From Acinetobacter colistiniresistens (GTDB lineage: Bacteria; Pseudomonadota; Gammaproteobacteria; Pseudomonadales; Moraxellaceae), in contig NZ_KE340380.1 of the NCBI RefSeq assembly GCF_000413935.1, forward strand, positions 248,001-312,000: a stretch of DNA of 64,000 nucleotides, given 5' to 3'. The notes under the pieces were generated by a model. The model had not been told where the DNA came from, did not search any database, and saw nothing but the letters and a program-made list of their open reading frames with translations. Made by a program: the position numbers and the translations under genes. The stretch's first letter is position 1; each line of letters opens with the position of its first letter. Of the stretch, positions 17,996 to 27,631 are shown piece by piece.

Positions 17996-18583
17996 ATGAC
18001 CAGCACTGTATTTTTACAACGTATTTCTGATTTATATGATGAGTTTAAACAACATGATGCACGGCAGTCTGATCGCTTAAGACGTTATCGGAATATTGAA
18101 GCCGAATCGGCCAAACTGCTTGGGATGCTGGTTCGCACCCAGCAATCAAAACGGATTCTGGAAATTGGTACTTCTACAGGATATTCAACGCTTTGGCTGG
18201 CAGAAGCAGCTAAGGCTGTGGGTGGGACCGTACAGACCCTTGAGATCAATGCTTTTCGTAGTGCCCAAGCACAAAAATATGCTGAAGAGTTCGGTTTAGA
18301 TAAATTTATTGATTTCTGGGTAGGAGATGCTGCCGATTATCTGGCACAGGCAATCGACCCATTTGACTTAATTTTATTGGATGCCGAACGTGGCAGCTAT
18401 GTGAGCTATTGGGAAGATTTAAAACGCTTATTGCAGTCTTCTGGAAGTACCTTGATTGTTGATAATGTGATTTCCCATGCTGCAGAAGTAAAAGCATTTC
18501 TTGAACAGATTAAAGATGATGAAGCGTATATGAGCACGATTCTGCCAATTGGCGCGGGTCTATGTCTGGTGGTCTTGAAGTAA
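17996..18583 (+). CDS. Class I SAM-dependent O-methyltransferase-like protein
   Basis: A ~195-aa Rossmann-fold methyltransferase of the catechol/caffeoyl-CoA O-methyltransferase type. The SAM motif is ILEIGTSTGYSTLWLAEA, with acidic residues in TLEINAFRSAQA, and LILLDAERGSYVSYWEDL and LIVDNVISHA downstream. The start at 17996 has GGGAGGA six bases upstream; a TTG at 17981 would overlap that site. The substrate is not visible. Its 3' end overlaps the convergent alkR gene by 24 bp, so the two genes share coding sequence on opposite strands. Confidence 0.85.
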   Translation: MTSTVFLQRISDLYDEFKQHDARQSDRLRRYRNIEAESAKLLGMLVRTQQSKRILEIGTSTGYSTLWLAEAAKAVGGTVQTLEINAFRSAQAQKYAEEFGLDKFIDFWVGDAADYLAQAIDPFDLILLDAERGSYVSYWEDLKRLLQSSGSTLIVDNVISHAAEVKAFLEQIKDDEAYMSTILPIGAGLCLVVLK

Positions 18584-19609
18584 GCTTATTTTTTGCTGGT
18601 GTTTTAGCCGATAAATTTGCGGACTACAGCCAACGAGCTTATTAAATGCACGGGTAAAATTGGCCGGATTGGAATAACCCAGCTCATAGGCGATATGGGT
18701 AATGGTAAATGTAGAATTCTCCAATAAATCAATAGCACGCTCGATGGTGACCTGCTGTTTTAAGGTTTGGAATTCAACACCTTGCTGTTGTAAATAACGC
18801 TGTAAGGTTTTGGTAGAAATGTTCAAGACTTTGGCGCATTCAGTTAAGGTGGGGACTTGATTGGCTTGCTTGAGCATCATGCTGACCCATTCCACAATTT
18901 CACCTTGATGATAGATTTTCTGAATTTGTTCCTGACAACGTTGTTCAACTACTTTTAAACTATGCGCATCTGCCAATGGTAAGGGCAGTGCCAATTGTTG
19001 TGCATCAATGACAACCCGTATGCCTGAGATCCAGGTGTAGTTAAAGTGGAAATTGGCTTTGACTAAATGTAGATAACGTTCTTGATAAACTGGTTCTGGG
19101 ATACTTAAATAGACTTGATAGCGTTGTAATTGCTGACCAGCCAACTCTAATAAGCTGTAGTAAAAGGCTACCGCAATCGCTTCAATATGAAAGGCCAGAC
19201 ATTGCTTGTTCATGTGTAAAATCGGTTCAAATAACAGTTCAACCTTGTTTGATTCTGCTGGGAAATGAATGCTCAGTTTAAAGCTCGGCATAATCAATCT
19301 AAAGTACTGTGCAATCAGTCTAAGTGCATGTTCTAGATGAGGACTGGTCATCAGGGCATAACCAACCAAACTATGTGAACTCAGTTTTAGATTTTTCCCC
19401 AGTTCAAAGGCGAGGTCTTGGGTATTGGGTAGGCTTAAACCAATCGCAATGAATTGTTCAATTTGTTGAACTGACAGCAGTTCTGTTTTTGCAAGTTCAT
19501 CTTTTAAACTGATGAGCAAATCATTATCGTATTGATGTGTACTGATCAGTATTTCAATCAGCCGCAAATAATAACGCGATGGAATAACTGGAATTTGCTG
19601 CTTTTGCAC
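18560..19609 (-). CDS. alkR: AraC/XylS-family regulator of the alkane hydroxylase gene (AlkR-like)
   Basis: A 349-aa regulator with an N-terminal arabinose-binding-like domain (about residues 20-210) and a C-terminal AraC helix-turn-helix pair (about 250-340, AKVLNISTKTLQRYLQQQ and IAYELGYSNPANFTRAF). It is divergent from the alkane monooxygenase gene. This is the arrangement of alkR and alkM in Acinetobacter, where AlkR activates alkM in response to n-alkanes. The shared upstream region has a 19-bp direct repeat that fits an AraC-type binding site. The 3' end overlaps the O-methyltransferase gene. Confidence 0.88.
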   Translation of the reverse strand: MQKQQIPVIPSRYYLRLIEILISTHQYDNDLLISLKDELAKTELLSVQQIEQFIAIGLSLPNTQDLAFELGKNLKLSSHSLVGYALMTSPHLEHALRLIAQYFRLIMPSFKLSIHFPAESNKVELLFEPILHMNKQCLAFHIEAIAVAFYYSLLELAGQQLQRYQVYLSIPEPVYQERYLHLVKANFHFNYTWISGIRVVIDAQQLALPLPLADAHSLKVVEQRCQEQIQKIYHQGEIVEWVSMMLKQANQVPTLTECAKVLNISTKTLQRYLQQQGVEFQTLKQQVTIERAIDLLENSTFTITHIAYELGYSNPANFTRAFNKLVGCSPQIYRLKHQQKISLLQDHQT

Positions 19610-19624
19610 AAGAATTGCTCATTA

Positions 19625-19664
19625 AAGTCTTAAAATGATAATAGCAAGTCTTAAAATGATAATA
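19625..19664 (+). promoter_or_regulatory. Probable AlkR operator: 19-bp direct repeat, 21-bp period
   Basis: AAGTCTTAAAATGATAATA occurs at 19625-19643 and again, identically, at 19646-19664. The copies sit on the same face of the DNA, two turns apart, as in AraC-family activator sites. The region lies between alkR (start 19609) and alkM (start 19732). Confidence 0.75.
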
Positions 19665-19731
19665 TAGAGGGGTGATAAAAGCACACACTCAATTCAAGCA
19701 AAACATTTTGTGTTTGATTGAGGAAATTCTA

Positions 19732-20925
19732 ATGAATATGCATACTCAAATTGATGTAGAGCAGGTAACAACAAACTTTAAAGATAAAAAACGTCATTTA
19801 TGGTTATTGGGTTTGGCTGTCCCTACAATTGCAATGAGCGGTCTAGCGGGTTATCAATTTGGCCCAAAGAAAACCAAAAAATTCTTCGCTTCTTTTGGTC
19901 CATTATTTATTCATGGCGTTATTCCTGCACTGGATAAACTGATTGGTGAAGACACGGAAAATCCGCCATTAGATGCAATCGCAGACTTGGAAGCAGATCC
20001 TTATTATTCACGTATTGTGAAGCTTTTCATACCATTACAATATGCGACCAATATTTATGGCGCTTATTTAGCCAGTCGCAAAGATACGCCCGTCGCGGAT
20101 CAAGTTTTACTTGGAACTTTGGTGGGCATGGTCAATGGGATTGCGATTAATACCGCACATGAACTTAGCCATAAAACTGGACGGCTTGAACATTACCTTT
20201 CCCATTTGGCTTTGGCACCATCGGGTTATAACCACTTCCGCATCGAACATCCATATGGGCATCATCGTCGTGTTGCAACACCAGAAGATCCTGCATCTTC
20301 CCAATTTGGCGAAAGTTTCTGGAAATTCTTACCACGGACTGTCATTGGCAGTTTTAAATCCGCGATTGAAATTGAAAAGAATCGTTTAGAACGTAAGAAG
20401 TTGCCTTTCTTCTGTAAGGAAAATGAGCTGATCCATGGCTGGGCGATGTCTGCCGTGTATCATGCGGCTATGTTTAGCAAGTTTGGCATGCGTTCGGTAC
20501 CGTTCCAAGTCACGCAAGCTGCCTATGCAGTGACTTTATTTGAATCAGTGAATTACATTGAACATTATGGTTTAAAGCGCGAGAAAAAGGCCAATGGTCA
20601 ATATGAGCGTACTTTACCTGAGCATAGCTGGAATAATAATAATGTGGTGACCAATTTGTTCTTGTATCAATTACAACGCCACTCGGATCATCATGCCAAT
20701 CCAACCCGAAGCTTCCAGACCTTGCGTCATTTTGAAGATGCACCTCAATTACCAGCAGGGTATGGTGCAATGATTTTACCTGCGTTTATTCCATCGTGGT
20801 GGTCAAAAATTATGGATGATCGGGTCGTGCAGCACTACAAAGGTGATTTAGACAGAATTAATGTTTATCCTGAAGCCAAGCAGAAAATGTTAGACAAATA
20901 TGCTGAACAGGATAGTGCCGCTTAA
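19732..20925 (+). CDS. alkM: Alkane 1-monooxygenase (AlkB/AlkM)
   Basis: A 397-aa integral-membrane non-haem di-iron enzyme that oxidises n-alkanes to 1-alkanols with rubredoxin as electron donor. The conserved histidine boxes are present: HELSHK, EHPYGHHRRVATPEDPA and LQRHSDHHANPTRSFQTLR, plus NYIEHYGL. Hydrophobic segments lie at about 22-42, 55-70, 95-120, 125-145 and 215-250. I use the ATG at 19732, which has GAGGAA eight bases upstream; the frame is open to 19672 but without such a site. It is divergent from alkR and ends in a strong terminator. Rubredoxin and its reductase are not in the window. Confidence 0.95.
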   Translation: MNMHTQIDVEQVTTNFKDKKRHLWLLGLAVPTIAMSGLAGYQFGPKKTKKFFASFGPLFIHGVIPALDKLIGEDTENPPLDAIADLEADPYYSRIVKLFIPLQYATNIYGAYLASRKDTPVADQVLLGTLVGMVNGIAINTAHELSHKTGRLEHYLSHLALAPSGYNHFRIEHPYGHHRRVATPEDPASSQFGESFWKFLPRTVIGSFKSAIEIEKNRLERKKLPFFCKENELIHGWAMSAVYHAAMFSKFGMRSVPFQVTQAAYAVTLFESVNYIEHYGLKREKKANGQYERTLPEHSWNNNNVVTNLFLYQLQRHSDHHANPTRSFQTLRHFEDAPQLPAGYGAMILPAFIPSWWSKIMDDRVVQHYKGDLDRINVYPEAKQKMLDKYAEQDSAA

Positions 20926-20945
20926 AGCTCAATCAGATCCAACGT

Positions 20946-20969
20946 AAATCAGCCCAATTGGGCTGATTT
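20946..20969. terminator. Bidirectional terminator after alkM
   Basis: A perfect 24-bp palindrome centred on AATT, with AAATCAGCCC as its left arm, ends in a T-run on the plus strand. It separates alkM from the convergent KTSC gene. Confidence 0.85.
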
Positions 20970-20977
20970 TTAATATT

Positions 20978-21187
20978 TTAAGCTGAGATACAGAGCCGTT
21001 TAAAATGTAGATCAAATTCAAGATATTTATGCACAAAGGCTGTTTTATCGTTGGTACGAAGCAAATTATTGTAGATAAACTCTGGAACAGGATGATAAAG
21101 CTCGCCTGAGCCATTGCTATAGAAAATTTTTAAATAGCGTGAAGAAACATCGTATTTCCAAGAGGTTACAACAACCGGTTTTTCCAT
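20978..21187 (-). CDS. KTSC domain protein
   Basis: A 69-aa protein covered by one KTSC domain. It begins MEKPVVVTSWKYDVSSRYLKI, has the FYSNGSGELYHPVP core and ends with the YLEFDLHFKRL stretch. KTSC proteins are small, of unknown function, and occur alone or fused to RNA-related domains. I use the ATG at 21187; the open frame extends to 21265, but that extra part does not look like the family. A terminator shared with alkM follows. Confidence 0.8.
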   Translation of the reverse strand: MEKPVVVTSWKYDVSSRYLKIFYSNGSGELYHPVPEFIYNNLLRTNDKTAFVHKYLEFDLHFKRLCISA

Positions 21188-21383
21188 ATATTCGTCCCCA
21201 TATTGATTTGATCTTTTAGTACATAATGAATAACTCTGGTGTTTCCTCATTTGACAGTACTCCAACTGGGACGGTCTGACAATTCATAAGTGAAGCTTGC
21301 TATAAATTTATAAGTATAAGAATTGTAAAAAATTAGCTATAAAATTTTAGGTTTACTAATCTACGATTTTGAAAAAAACAGGC

Positions 21384-21414
21384 AAAAAGAAACCACCCTA
21401 AGAAGGGTGGTTTC
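21384..21414 (-). terminator. Terminator of ahpC
   Basis: GAAACCACCC (21389-21398) and its complement (21405-21414) form a 10-bp stem with a 6-nt loop. On the minus strand it is followed by TTTTT (21384-21388). Confidence 0.9.
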
Positions 21415-21439
21415 AAACCAATTGGTCTAATCTAAATAA

Positions 21440-22003
21440 TTAGATTTTACCAACTAAGTCGATAGATGGAGCAAGCGTAGCTTCGCCTTCTTTCCATTTT
21501 GCTGGGCATACTTCACCTGGGTGAGCGTGAACATATTGAGCAGCTTTAACTTTACGAAGAAGTTCAGATGCGTCACGACCGATACCACCAGCGTTGATTT
21601 CAACGATTTGGATTTTGCCTTCTGGATCGATTACGAAAGTACCACGGTCAGCAAGACCAGCAGCTTCGATTAATACGTCGAAGTTTTTAGAAAGAGTCCA
21701 AGTTGGATCGCCGATCAATGGATATTGGATTTTACCAATAACATCTGAAGTGTCGTGCCAAGCTTTGTGCGTGAAGTGAGTGTCAGTAGACACGCCATAA
21801 ATTTCAACGCCTAATTTTTGGAATTCAGCATAGTTGTCAGCAAGGTCGCCTAACTCAGTTGGGCATACAAAAGTAAAGTCAGCTGGGTAGAAGAATACAA
21901 CAGACCATTTGCCTTTAAGATCCGCTTCAGATACGTCAACAAATTGACCGTTGTGGTACGCAGTTGCTTTAAATGGTTTAACTTCAGTATTAATTAAGCT
22001 CAT
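21440..22003 (-). CDS. ahpC: Alkyl hydroperoxide reductase subunit C (peroxiredoxin)
   Basis: A 187-aa typical 2-Cys peroxiredoxin that reduces H2O2 and organic hydroperoxides in the cytoplasm using electrons from AhpF. The peroxidatic cysteine is in DFTFVCPTE and the resolving cysteine in GEVCPAKW. The structural motif GGIGR, linked to oxidative inactivation in robust-sensitive types, is present. I use MSLINTEVK at 22003, the usual start and exact family length; the frame continues four codons further. It stands alone with its own terminator, separated from ahpF by alkM and other genes. Confidence 0.96.
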   Translation of the reverse strand: MSLINTEVKPFKATAYHNGQFVDVSEADLKGKWSVVFFYPADFTFVCPTELGDLADNYAEFQKLGVEIYGVSTDTHFTHKAWHDTSDVIGKIQYPLIGDPTWTLSKNFDVLIEAAGLADRGTFVIDPEGKIQIVEINAGGIGRDASELLRKVKAAQYVHAHPGEVCPAKWKEGEATLAPSIDLVGKI

Positions 22004-22479
22004 CATTGTCTCCATGATTGAGGTTTTATTGAGAGGCTAACGCCTTACTTGTTTACGAGGTCAAGAATAAATAATTTTTAGTTATTGGGGAAATAGTATT
22101 TTTACATGACTAAAATCGGAAAATTGAATAACTCAATCAAAAACGACTTTCACCCAAGGATATCTGTCTTATTTGACCGCATGTAGATGAAGCAAACATG
22201 ACAAAAGATCCAGAACTAATGTGCATAACAACATGAAGTCTACGCTGTTAAAATTCAAGGGTAAAATTGAAAAAATCTAAAAATATATAAAAAACCAAGA
22301 TATACGATTAAATTTTCTTCGTTAAATAAGAGCTTTCAATGAGAGGTGTGATACAGCATGACAGTAGCAGCAATTCTTCTTTTTATATATTGCTCTGAAG
22401 AGATTATACGGTTTCTTTGCATAGCAAGGTTTTAAGGCGTAAAATAGGCGATTCTTTTTATTTTCAGGAAAGCTGTTCA
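22004..22479. other. 476-bp intergenic region between divergent ahpC and hrpA
   Basis: This AT-rich stretch must hold the promoters of ahpC (minus strand) and hrpA (plus strand). A TTGACC -35-like box for ahpC can be read on the minus strand near 22060. I saw no convincing OxyR site, RNA gene or conserved ORF in it. Confidence 0.5.
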
Positions 22480-25400
22480 GTGCAGAGTCATTTAAATGTA
22501 GATCAATGGGTTATGGCACGTGACCGTCACCGTTTAAATCGACTGCGCAAGGATAAGAAAACAGAAACAGCAGACATCGAAAAACTATTTGAACAGTCCA
22601 ATCATAAAGTTAAACAGCGTTTAGCCCGCATACCGCAAATCAAGCTCAATCAAGACTTGCCTGTTACTCAATATGCAGATCGCCTGATTACTGCGATTCA
22701 AAAGCATCAAGTCATTATTGTGGCAGGGGAAACCGGCTCGGGTAAAACCACGCAACTACCGCAAATTGCGATGTTGGCGGGTCGTGGTCTTACAGGCATG
22801 ATTGGTCATACTCAGCCACGTCGATTGGCTGCACGTAGTGTCTCGCAACGTATTGCGGAAGAAGTGGGGCAAAAGCTGGGGGATGCGATTGGTTTTAAGG
22901 TCCGTTTTAACGAGCAAGGTTCTCAAGACTCCATTGTACGTTTGATGACGGACGGTATTCTGTTAGCAGAGCTCACCAATGATCGTTTCCTTTCGAAATA
23001 CGACACCATCATTATTGATGAAGCGCACGAACGTTCACTCAATATTGACTTTATCATGGGTTATCTTAAGCAGTTATTGCCAAAGCGTCCTGATTTAAAA
23101 GTGATCGTGACCTCTGCGACTTTGGATGTAAACCGTTTTAGCCAATACTTTAATGAAGCTCCAATCTTTGAAGTGGAAGGGCGAAGCTTCCCTGTGGAAG
23201 TGCGTTATCGTCCCATCTCCGAGTTGAGTATTGTCGGTAGTGATGATGATGAGTTCGATGACTTTGAAGAAAATCTACCACGTGCTGTGGTACAGGCAGT
23301 CGAAGAATGTTTTGCCGATGCAGAAAGTCGTGGTCATCCTGAACATGCCGATATTCTGATTTTTGCCAGTACCGAGCAAGAAATTCGGGAATTACAGGAA
23401 ACCTTGCAAAAGCATGGTCCTCGACATACTGAGGTACTGCCTTTATATGCACGTTTGGCGCTGGCTGAACAGCAAAAGATTTTTAGTCCAAGTGGTAAAG
23501 GACGGCGCATTATTATTGCCACTAACGTGGCGGAAACGGCGTTGACGGTGCCGAATATTCGTTATGTGATTGATAGTGGTTTTGCCCGTATTTCCCGCTA
23601 TAACCACCGTTCACGGGTACAGCGATTACCGATTGAAGCGATTTCACAGGCAGCAGCCAATCAGCGTAAAGGCCGCTGTGGGCGTATTGCTGCGGGTGTC
23701 TGTATTCGTTTGTACAGCGAAGAAGACTTTTTAAGCCGTCCTGAGTTTACCGAACCTGAGATTAAACGAACCAACTTGGCTTCCGTGATTTTGCAGATGC
23801 AAAGTTTAGGTCTGGGCAGTCTGGAAGATTTTGATTTCATTGAACCACCTGATTTTCGTCTGGTGAATGATGGTCGCAAACTCTTGATTGAGTTGGGTGC
23901 ATTAACAGATAAAAAAGCCCCTCTTTCCCAAAAAGGGGTTGGGGGAGATTCATCTAGAGATAATCCCCCTCAATCCCCCTTTACCAAAGGGGGAAGTCCA
24001 GATAGCTTAACCAAAGTCGGTCAAATGATGGCGCGTATGCCGATTGACCCACGACTGGCACGAATGTTGATTGGCGGTGCGCACTTTGGCGTACTTAAAG
24101 AGACGCTGATTATTGTTAGTGCCTTGGCTATTCAAGATCCGCGTGAACGTCCGGCCGATAAACAAATGCAGGCCGATCAAAAGCATGCCTTATTCAAAGA
24201 AGCAGATTCAGATTTCCTCTTTTATTTAAAACTCTGGAATACCATTCAGACCAGTCCTGACACACAAACCGAAAACAAGCGCCGTCAGTTTGCACGGCAG
24301 CATTTCTTGAGTTGGTTGCGCTTACGTGAATGGAAGCAAACCCATCAACAATTGGTTGAACTGGCTGAAGGTTTAAAACTCAGTTTTAATGAAAAAGGTG
24401 CGAATTACGAAAACTTGCACCGTGCACTTTTAACAGGGCTGCTTTCATTTATTGCCAATAAAACAGATGAACGTAATACTTTTATGGCTGTACGTCAGCA
24501 GAAAGCCAAAGTGTTCCCAGCCAGTACCCTACACAAGACCAATACTGCTTGGGTTATGGCCTTTGAGATGGTGGAAACTTCTCAGGTGTATTTACGTACT
24601 TTGGCAAAAATTGATCCTGAATGGATTTTGTTGGCAGCACGAGACCTATTGAAATATCACTATTTCGAGCCACATTGGTCGAAAAAAGCAGGCATCGTCA
24701 ATGCTTATGCGCAAATTTCATTGTTTGGTTTAATCATTGAACCGAAGCGCATGGTGAATTTTGAGAAAGTAGATCAGCCTGCGGCACATGAAATCTTCTT
24801 ACGTGATGCTCTGACTACGGGTAATTTAGGTGTTACACCGCCGTTTTTAAAGCACAACCTACTGAAACTCGAAGAAGTTGAACGGGTAGAAGATAAGTTG
24901 CGTCGTCGCGATTTAGTGGTCGATGAGGAAACCATTTACCAGTTCTATGCCGAGAAAGTGCCAGAGGAAATTGCCAGTCGTCGTAGCTTTGAAGATTGGC
25001 GGGCAACAGTAGAAACAGACAATCCACGCTACCTGTTCGTTGAAGATGATGCTTTGTGGATGAATGATCGTCCCACCACGCAACAATTCCCTGATTATTT
25101 ACATAATGGTCAGTTACGTTTGGCTGCAAGCTATCGTTTTGATCCAAGTCATGATGAAGATGGGGCAACGGTTAAAATCCCTGTGCAGGCTTTACCGCAA
25201 GTAGATGAAAAGCAATGGTCTTGGGGAATTCCTGGTTGGCGACAAGATTTAATTGAAGCTTTGCTCAAAGCACTTCCTAAAGATAAACGTCGTAATCTGG
25301 TTCCGATTCCAGATACCGCGAAAAAGTTGATGCAAGGCATTGATGCGGTACATTTACGTGAGCATCTATTTAATTATTTGGCCTTTGCTTTACGTGGTGA

Positions 25401-26418
25401 ACAGATTACGGAAAAAGATTTTTCTTTCGAGCGAATTGATCAATATCTGGTGCCTTTTATTAAGGTACTGGATGAAAAAGGTAAACTCATTGCCCAAGGC
25501 CGTGACTTAGATGAGTTAAAAGCACGTTGTCGTGTTGAAACTCATCGTCCAGTGAAACAGCAAGCCGGTGAGTTCCAGACCTTCCCTGAGAATTTTGTAT
25601 TTGAAGCCTCACAAAAAGTGACGGGCGTGATCGTCAAGCAATATCAGGCTTTGGTTCCAAGTAAGCGATTTGCTGAGCTTGATGCCAAAGATGAATCGGG
25701 CGTGGTGATTCAAACCTTCAATGATCAAGATGAAGCGATCAAGCAACATCGTGAAGGGGTGATTCGTCTGGTGCATATGCAATTGGGAGATTTAATCCGT
25801 CAATTGAAAAAGCAGATTTCCAAACCGTTGGCATTGGCTTATTCGCCGTTGGGGGATCGTGCCAAACTGGAGCAAATGCTGGTCTATGCAACCTTACAGG
25901 TTTCGATTCAGGAACTACCTAAAAATTCAGATGAGTTTCAGCAATTACTGGCTGAAACTAAAAAGCAGTTTTTAGCAAATGGTCAACAGACATTGAGTGA
26001 TTTAACTGAAATATTTACTCAATGGCAGCAGATTCGCCGTGAACTATTGGTCTTGGATCAGAGTATTTTTGGTCGAAGTGTGGATGATATCGAAGATCAG
26101 CTTGATTTAATGTCATTGGCGAACTTTGTGTATAGCCGTCCTCCCGAGATTTGGCAGGAATACCCGCGCTATTTAAGAGCATTGCTATTGCGTTTAGATC
26201 GTTTGCCAAATAATCTACAACGAGACCTTGCTGCAATTGATGATGTCGATCCATGGATGGACAAAGTGTTTAAATTTAAAAATGATCCTAGAATCAAAGA
26301 ATTGTATTTGATGTTGGAAGAACTCAGAATTTCCTTGTTTTCTCAGCCGATGAAAACAAAGCTGCCTATTTCACCAACTAGATTACAAAAACTATGGGAT
26401 CGATTAGCAATCGGTTAA
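22480..26418 (+). CDS. hrpA: ATP-dependent RNA helicase HrpA
   Basis: A ~1312-aa DEAH-box helicase. E. coli HrpA acts on mRNA and on stalled or collided ribosomes. The core motifs are IVAGETGSGKTTQLP, DEAHERSLNID, TSATLDVNRF and NQRKGRCGRIAAG, followed by the HA2/OB region and the long C-terminal domain. I use the GTG at 22480, which has AGGAAAG seven bases upstream and gives the family N-terminus (VDQWVMARDRHRL); the frame is open from a TTG at 22417. Between ELGALTD and SLTKVGQMMARMP the protein has an extra ~26-30 residues (about 480-508) encoded by a palindromic element, absent from the E. coli enzyme as I recall it. fabH follows after 45 bp. Confidence 0.93.
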   Translation: MQSHLNVDQWVMARDRHRLNRLRKDKKTETADIEKLFEQSNHKVKQRLARIPQIKLNQDLPVTQYADRLITAIQKHQVIIVAGETGSGKTTQLPQIAMLAGRGLTGMIGHTQPRRLAARSVSQRIAEEVGQKLGDAIGFKVRFNEQGSQDSIVRLMTDGILLAELTNDRFLSKYDTIIIDEAHERSLNIDFIMGYLKQLLPKRPDLKVIVTSATLDVNRFSQYFNEAPIFEVEGRSFPVEVRYRPISELSIVGSDDDEFDDFEENLPRAVVQAVEECFADAESRGHPEHADILIFASTEQEIRELQETLQKHGPRHTEVLPLYARLALAEQQKIFSPSGKGRRIIIATNVAETALTVPNIRYVIDSGFARISRYNHRSRVQRLPIEAISQAAANQRKGRCGRIAAGVCIRLYSEEDFLSRPEFTEPEIKRTNLASVILQMQSLGLGSLEDFDFIEPPDFRLVNDGRKLLIELGALTDKKAPLSQKGVGGDSSRDNPPQSPFTKGGSPDSLTKVGQMMARMPIDPRLARMLIGGAHFGVLKETLIIVSALAIQDPRERPADKQMQADQKHALFKEADSDFLFYLKLWNTIQTSPDTQTENKRRQFARQHFLSWLRLREWKQTHQQLVELAEGLKLSFNEKGANYENLHRALLTGLLSFIANKTDERNTFMAVRQQKAKVFPASTLHKTNTAWVMAFEMVETSQVYLRTLAKIDPEWILLAARDLLKYHYFEPHWSKKAGIVNAYAQISLFGLIIEPKRMVNFEKVDQPAAHEIFLRDALTTGNLGVTPPFLKHNLLKLEEVERVEDKLRRRDLVVDEETIYQFYAEKVPEEIASRRSFEDWRATVETDNPRYLFVEDDALWMNDRPTTQQFPDYLHNGQLRLAASYRFDPSHDEDGATVKIPVQALPQVDEKQWSWGIPGWRQDLIEALLKALPKDKRRNLVPIPDTAKKLMQGIDAVHLREHLFNYLAFALRGEQITEKDFSFERIDQYLVPFIKVLDEKGKLIAQGRDLDELKARCRVETHRPVKQQAGEFQTFPENFVFEASQKVTGVIVKQYQALVPSKRFAELDAKDESGVVIQTFNDQDEAIKQHREGVIRLVHMQLGDLIRQLKKQISKPLALAYSPLGDRAKLEQMLVYATLQVSIQELPKNSDEFQQLLAETKKQFLANGQQTLSDLTEIFTQWQQIRRELLVLDQSIFGRSVDDIEDQLDLMSLANFVYSRPPEIWQEYPRYLRALLLRLDRLPNNLQRDLAAIDDVDPWMDKVFKFKNDPRIKELYLMLEELRISLFSQPMKTKLPISPTRLQKLWDRLAIG
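23916..23993 (+). repeat. Palindromic element inserted in frame in hrpA
   Basis: About 78 bp of G/C runs unlike the surrounding gene. A left hairpin (CCCCTCTTT at 23918-23926, AAAAAGGGG at 23930-23938) and a perfect right hairpin (CCCCCTTT at 23975-23982, AAAGGGGG at 23986-23993) flank an inner imperfect inverted repeat (23935-23950 with 23961-23978) around TCTAGA. It is read in frame as KAPLSQKGVGG…NPPQSPFTKGG. It resembles protein-coding palindromic repeats known from Rickettsia in principle, but not in sequence as far as I can tell. Confidence 0.75.
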
Positions 26419-26463
26419 ACTGAGAAATATGAAAGTTAGAAGCATTCTTTACAGGAGTTTTAC

Positions 26464-27570
26464 ATGGGCATCCGTATAACTGGTACAGGTTTATTCCACC
26501 CAACCGAATCTATTTCCAATGAAGAGTTGGTTGAAAGTTTAAATGCTTATGTAGAACAGTATAACCAAGACCACGCAGCTCAAATCGAAGCAGGCGAGAT
26601 TGAGGCATTACGCGGCTCAAGCCCTGAGTTTATTGAAAAAGCATCAGGGATTAAACGCCGTTACGTGGTCGAAAAATCAGGTATTTTAGATCCGAATCGT
26701 TTACGCCCGCGTTTGCAAGAGCGTAGTAATGATGAGCTTTCACTCCAAGCGGAGTGGGGTGTGATCGCTGCGAAACAAGCGATGGAAAATGCCGGCGTCA
26801 CTGCAGAAGACATCGATGTTGTCATTTTGGCATGTTCAAATATGCAGCGTGCCTATCCGGCAGTGGCGATTGAAATCCAGTCAGCATTGGGTATTCAAGG
26901 CTATGCCTATGATATGAATGTGGCTTGTTCTGCGGCAACATTCGGTTTGAAACAAGCCTATGATGCGGTGAAATGTGGTGCTCGTCGTGTGTTGTTGCTG
27001 AATGTTGAGATTACTTCAGGCCATTTGGATTATCGTACCCGTGATGCACACTTTATCTTTGGTGATGTTGCAACTGCATCGATCATTGAGGAAACGGAAA
27101 GCAAATCTGGCTTTGAAATTTTAGATATTCATTTGTTTACCCAGTTCTCAAATAATATTCGTAATAACTTCGGTTTCTTAAACCGTAGTGAAGATGCGGT
27201 GGTGGACGACAAATTATTCCGTCAAGATGGCCGTAAAGTCTTTAAAGAAGTTTGTCCGCTGGTTGCGAAAATCATTACGGCACAATTGCAGAAACTGGAA
27301 TTAACCGCTGAGCAAATTAAACGTTTCTGGTTACACCAAGCCAATGCCAATATGAATGAACTGATTTTGAAACTGGTGGTGGGCAAAGATGCTGATTTGG
27401 CACGTGCACCAATCATTCTGGATGAGTTTGCCAATACCTCATCAGCAGGTGTAATTATTGCAATGCATCGTACCGGTGAGCAGGTCAATGATGGTGAGTA
27501 TGCAGTGATTTCTTCATTCGGTGCGGGTTATTCTGTTGGTTCGATTGTGGTACAAAAACATATTGCTTAA
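26464..27570 (+). CDS. Beta-ketoacyl-ACP synthase III (FabH-like)
   Basis: A 368-aa thiolase-fold condensing enzyme. The Cys-His-Asn triad of KAS III is visible in [10 protein letters not shown] (Cys), WLHQANANM (His) and EFANTSSAG (Asn). It is longer than housekeeping FabH (~320 aa) because of an insertion near residues 35-90 ([21 protein letters not shown]…). In that it resembles the second FabH-type enzymes of Pseudomonas that use medium-chain acyl-CoA, which is an inference from memory. AGGAG precedes the ATG. It is 45 bp after hrpA and ends in a strong terminator. Confidence 0.85.
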   Translation: MGIRITGTGLFHPTESISNEELVESLNAYVEQYNQDHAAQIEAGEIEALRGSSPEFIEKASGIKRRYVVEKSGILDPNRLRPRLQERSNDELSLQAEWGVIAAKQAMENAGVTAEDIDVVILACSNMQRAYPAVAIEIQSALGIQGYAYDMNVACSAATFGLKQAYDAVKCGARRVLLLNVEITSGHLDYRTRDAHFIFGDVATASIIEETESKSGFEILDIHLFTQFSNNIRNNFGFLNRSEDAVVDDKLFRQDGRKVFKEVCPLVAKIITAQLQKLELTAEQIKRFWLHQANANMNELILKLVVGKDADLARAPIILDEFANTSSAGVIIAMHRTGEQVNDGEYAVISSFGAGYSVGSIVVQKHIA

Positions 27571-27587
27571 GCTTTTGTTTTAATAAT

Positions 27588-27616
27588 AAAAAAACACCAC
27601 AATTGTGGTGTTTTTT
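27588..27616. terminator. Bidirectional terminator after the FabH-like gene
   Basis: CACCACAATTGTGGTG (27595-27610) is a perfect palindrome flanked by A-runs on the left and T-runs on the right. It serves both the FabH-like gene and the convergent DUF4394 gene. Confidence 0.9.
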
Positions 27617-27631
27617 ATTTGTGTATCAGGT

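Noticed and set aside
22375..22440. Short ORF (about 25 codons) before hrpA
   Set aside because: No ribosome binding site and no sign of conservation; it overlaps the open frame leading into hrpA.
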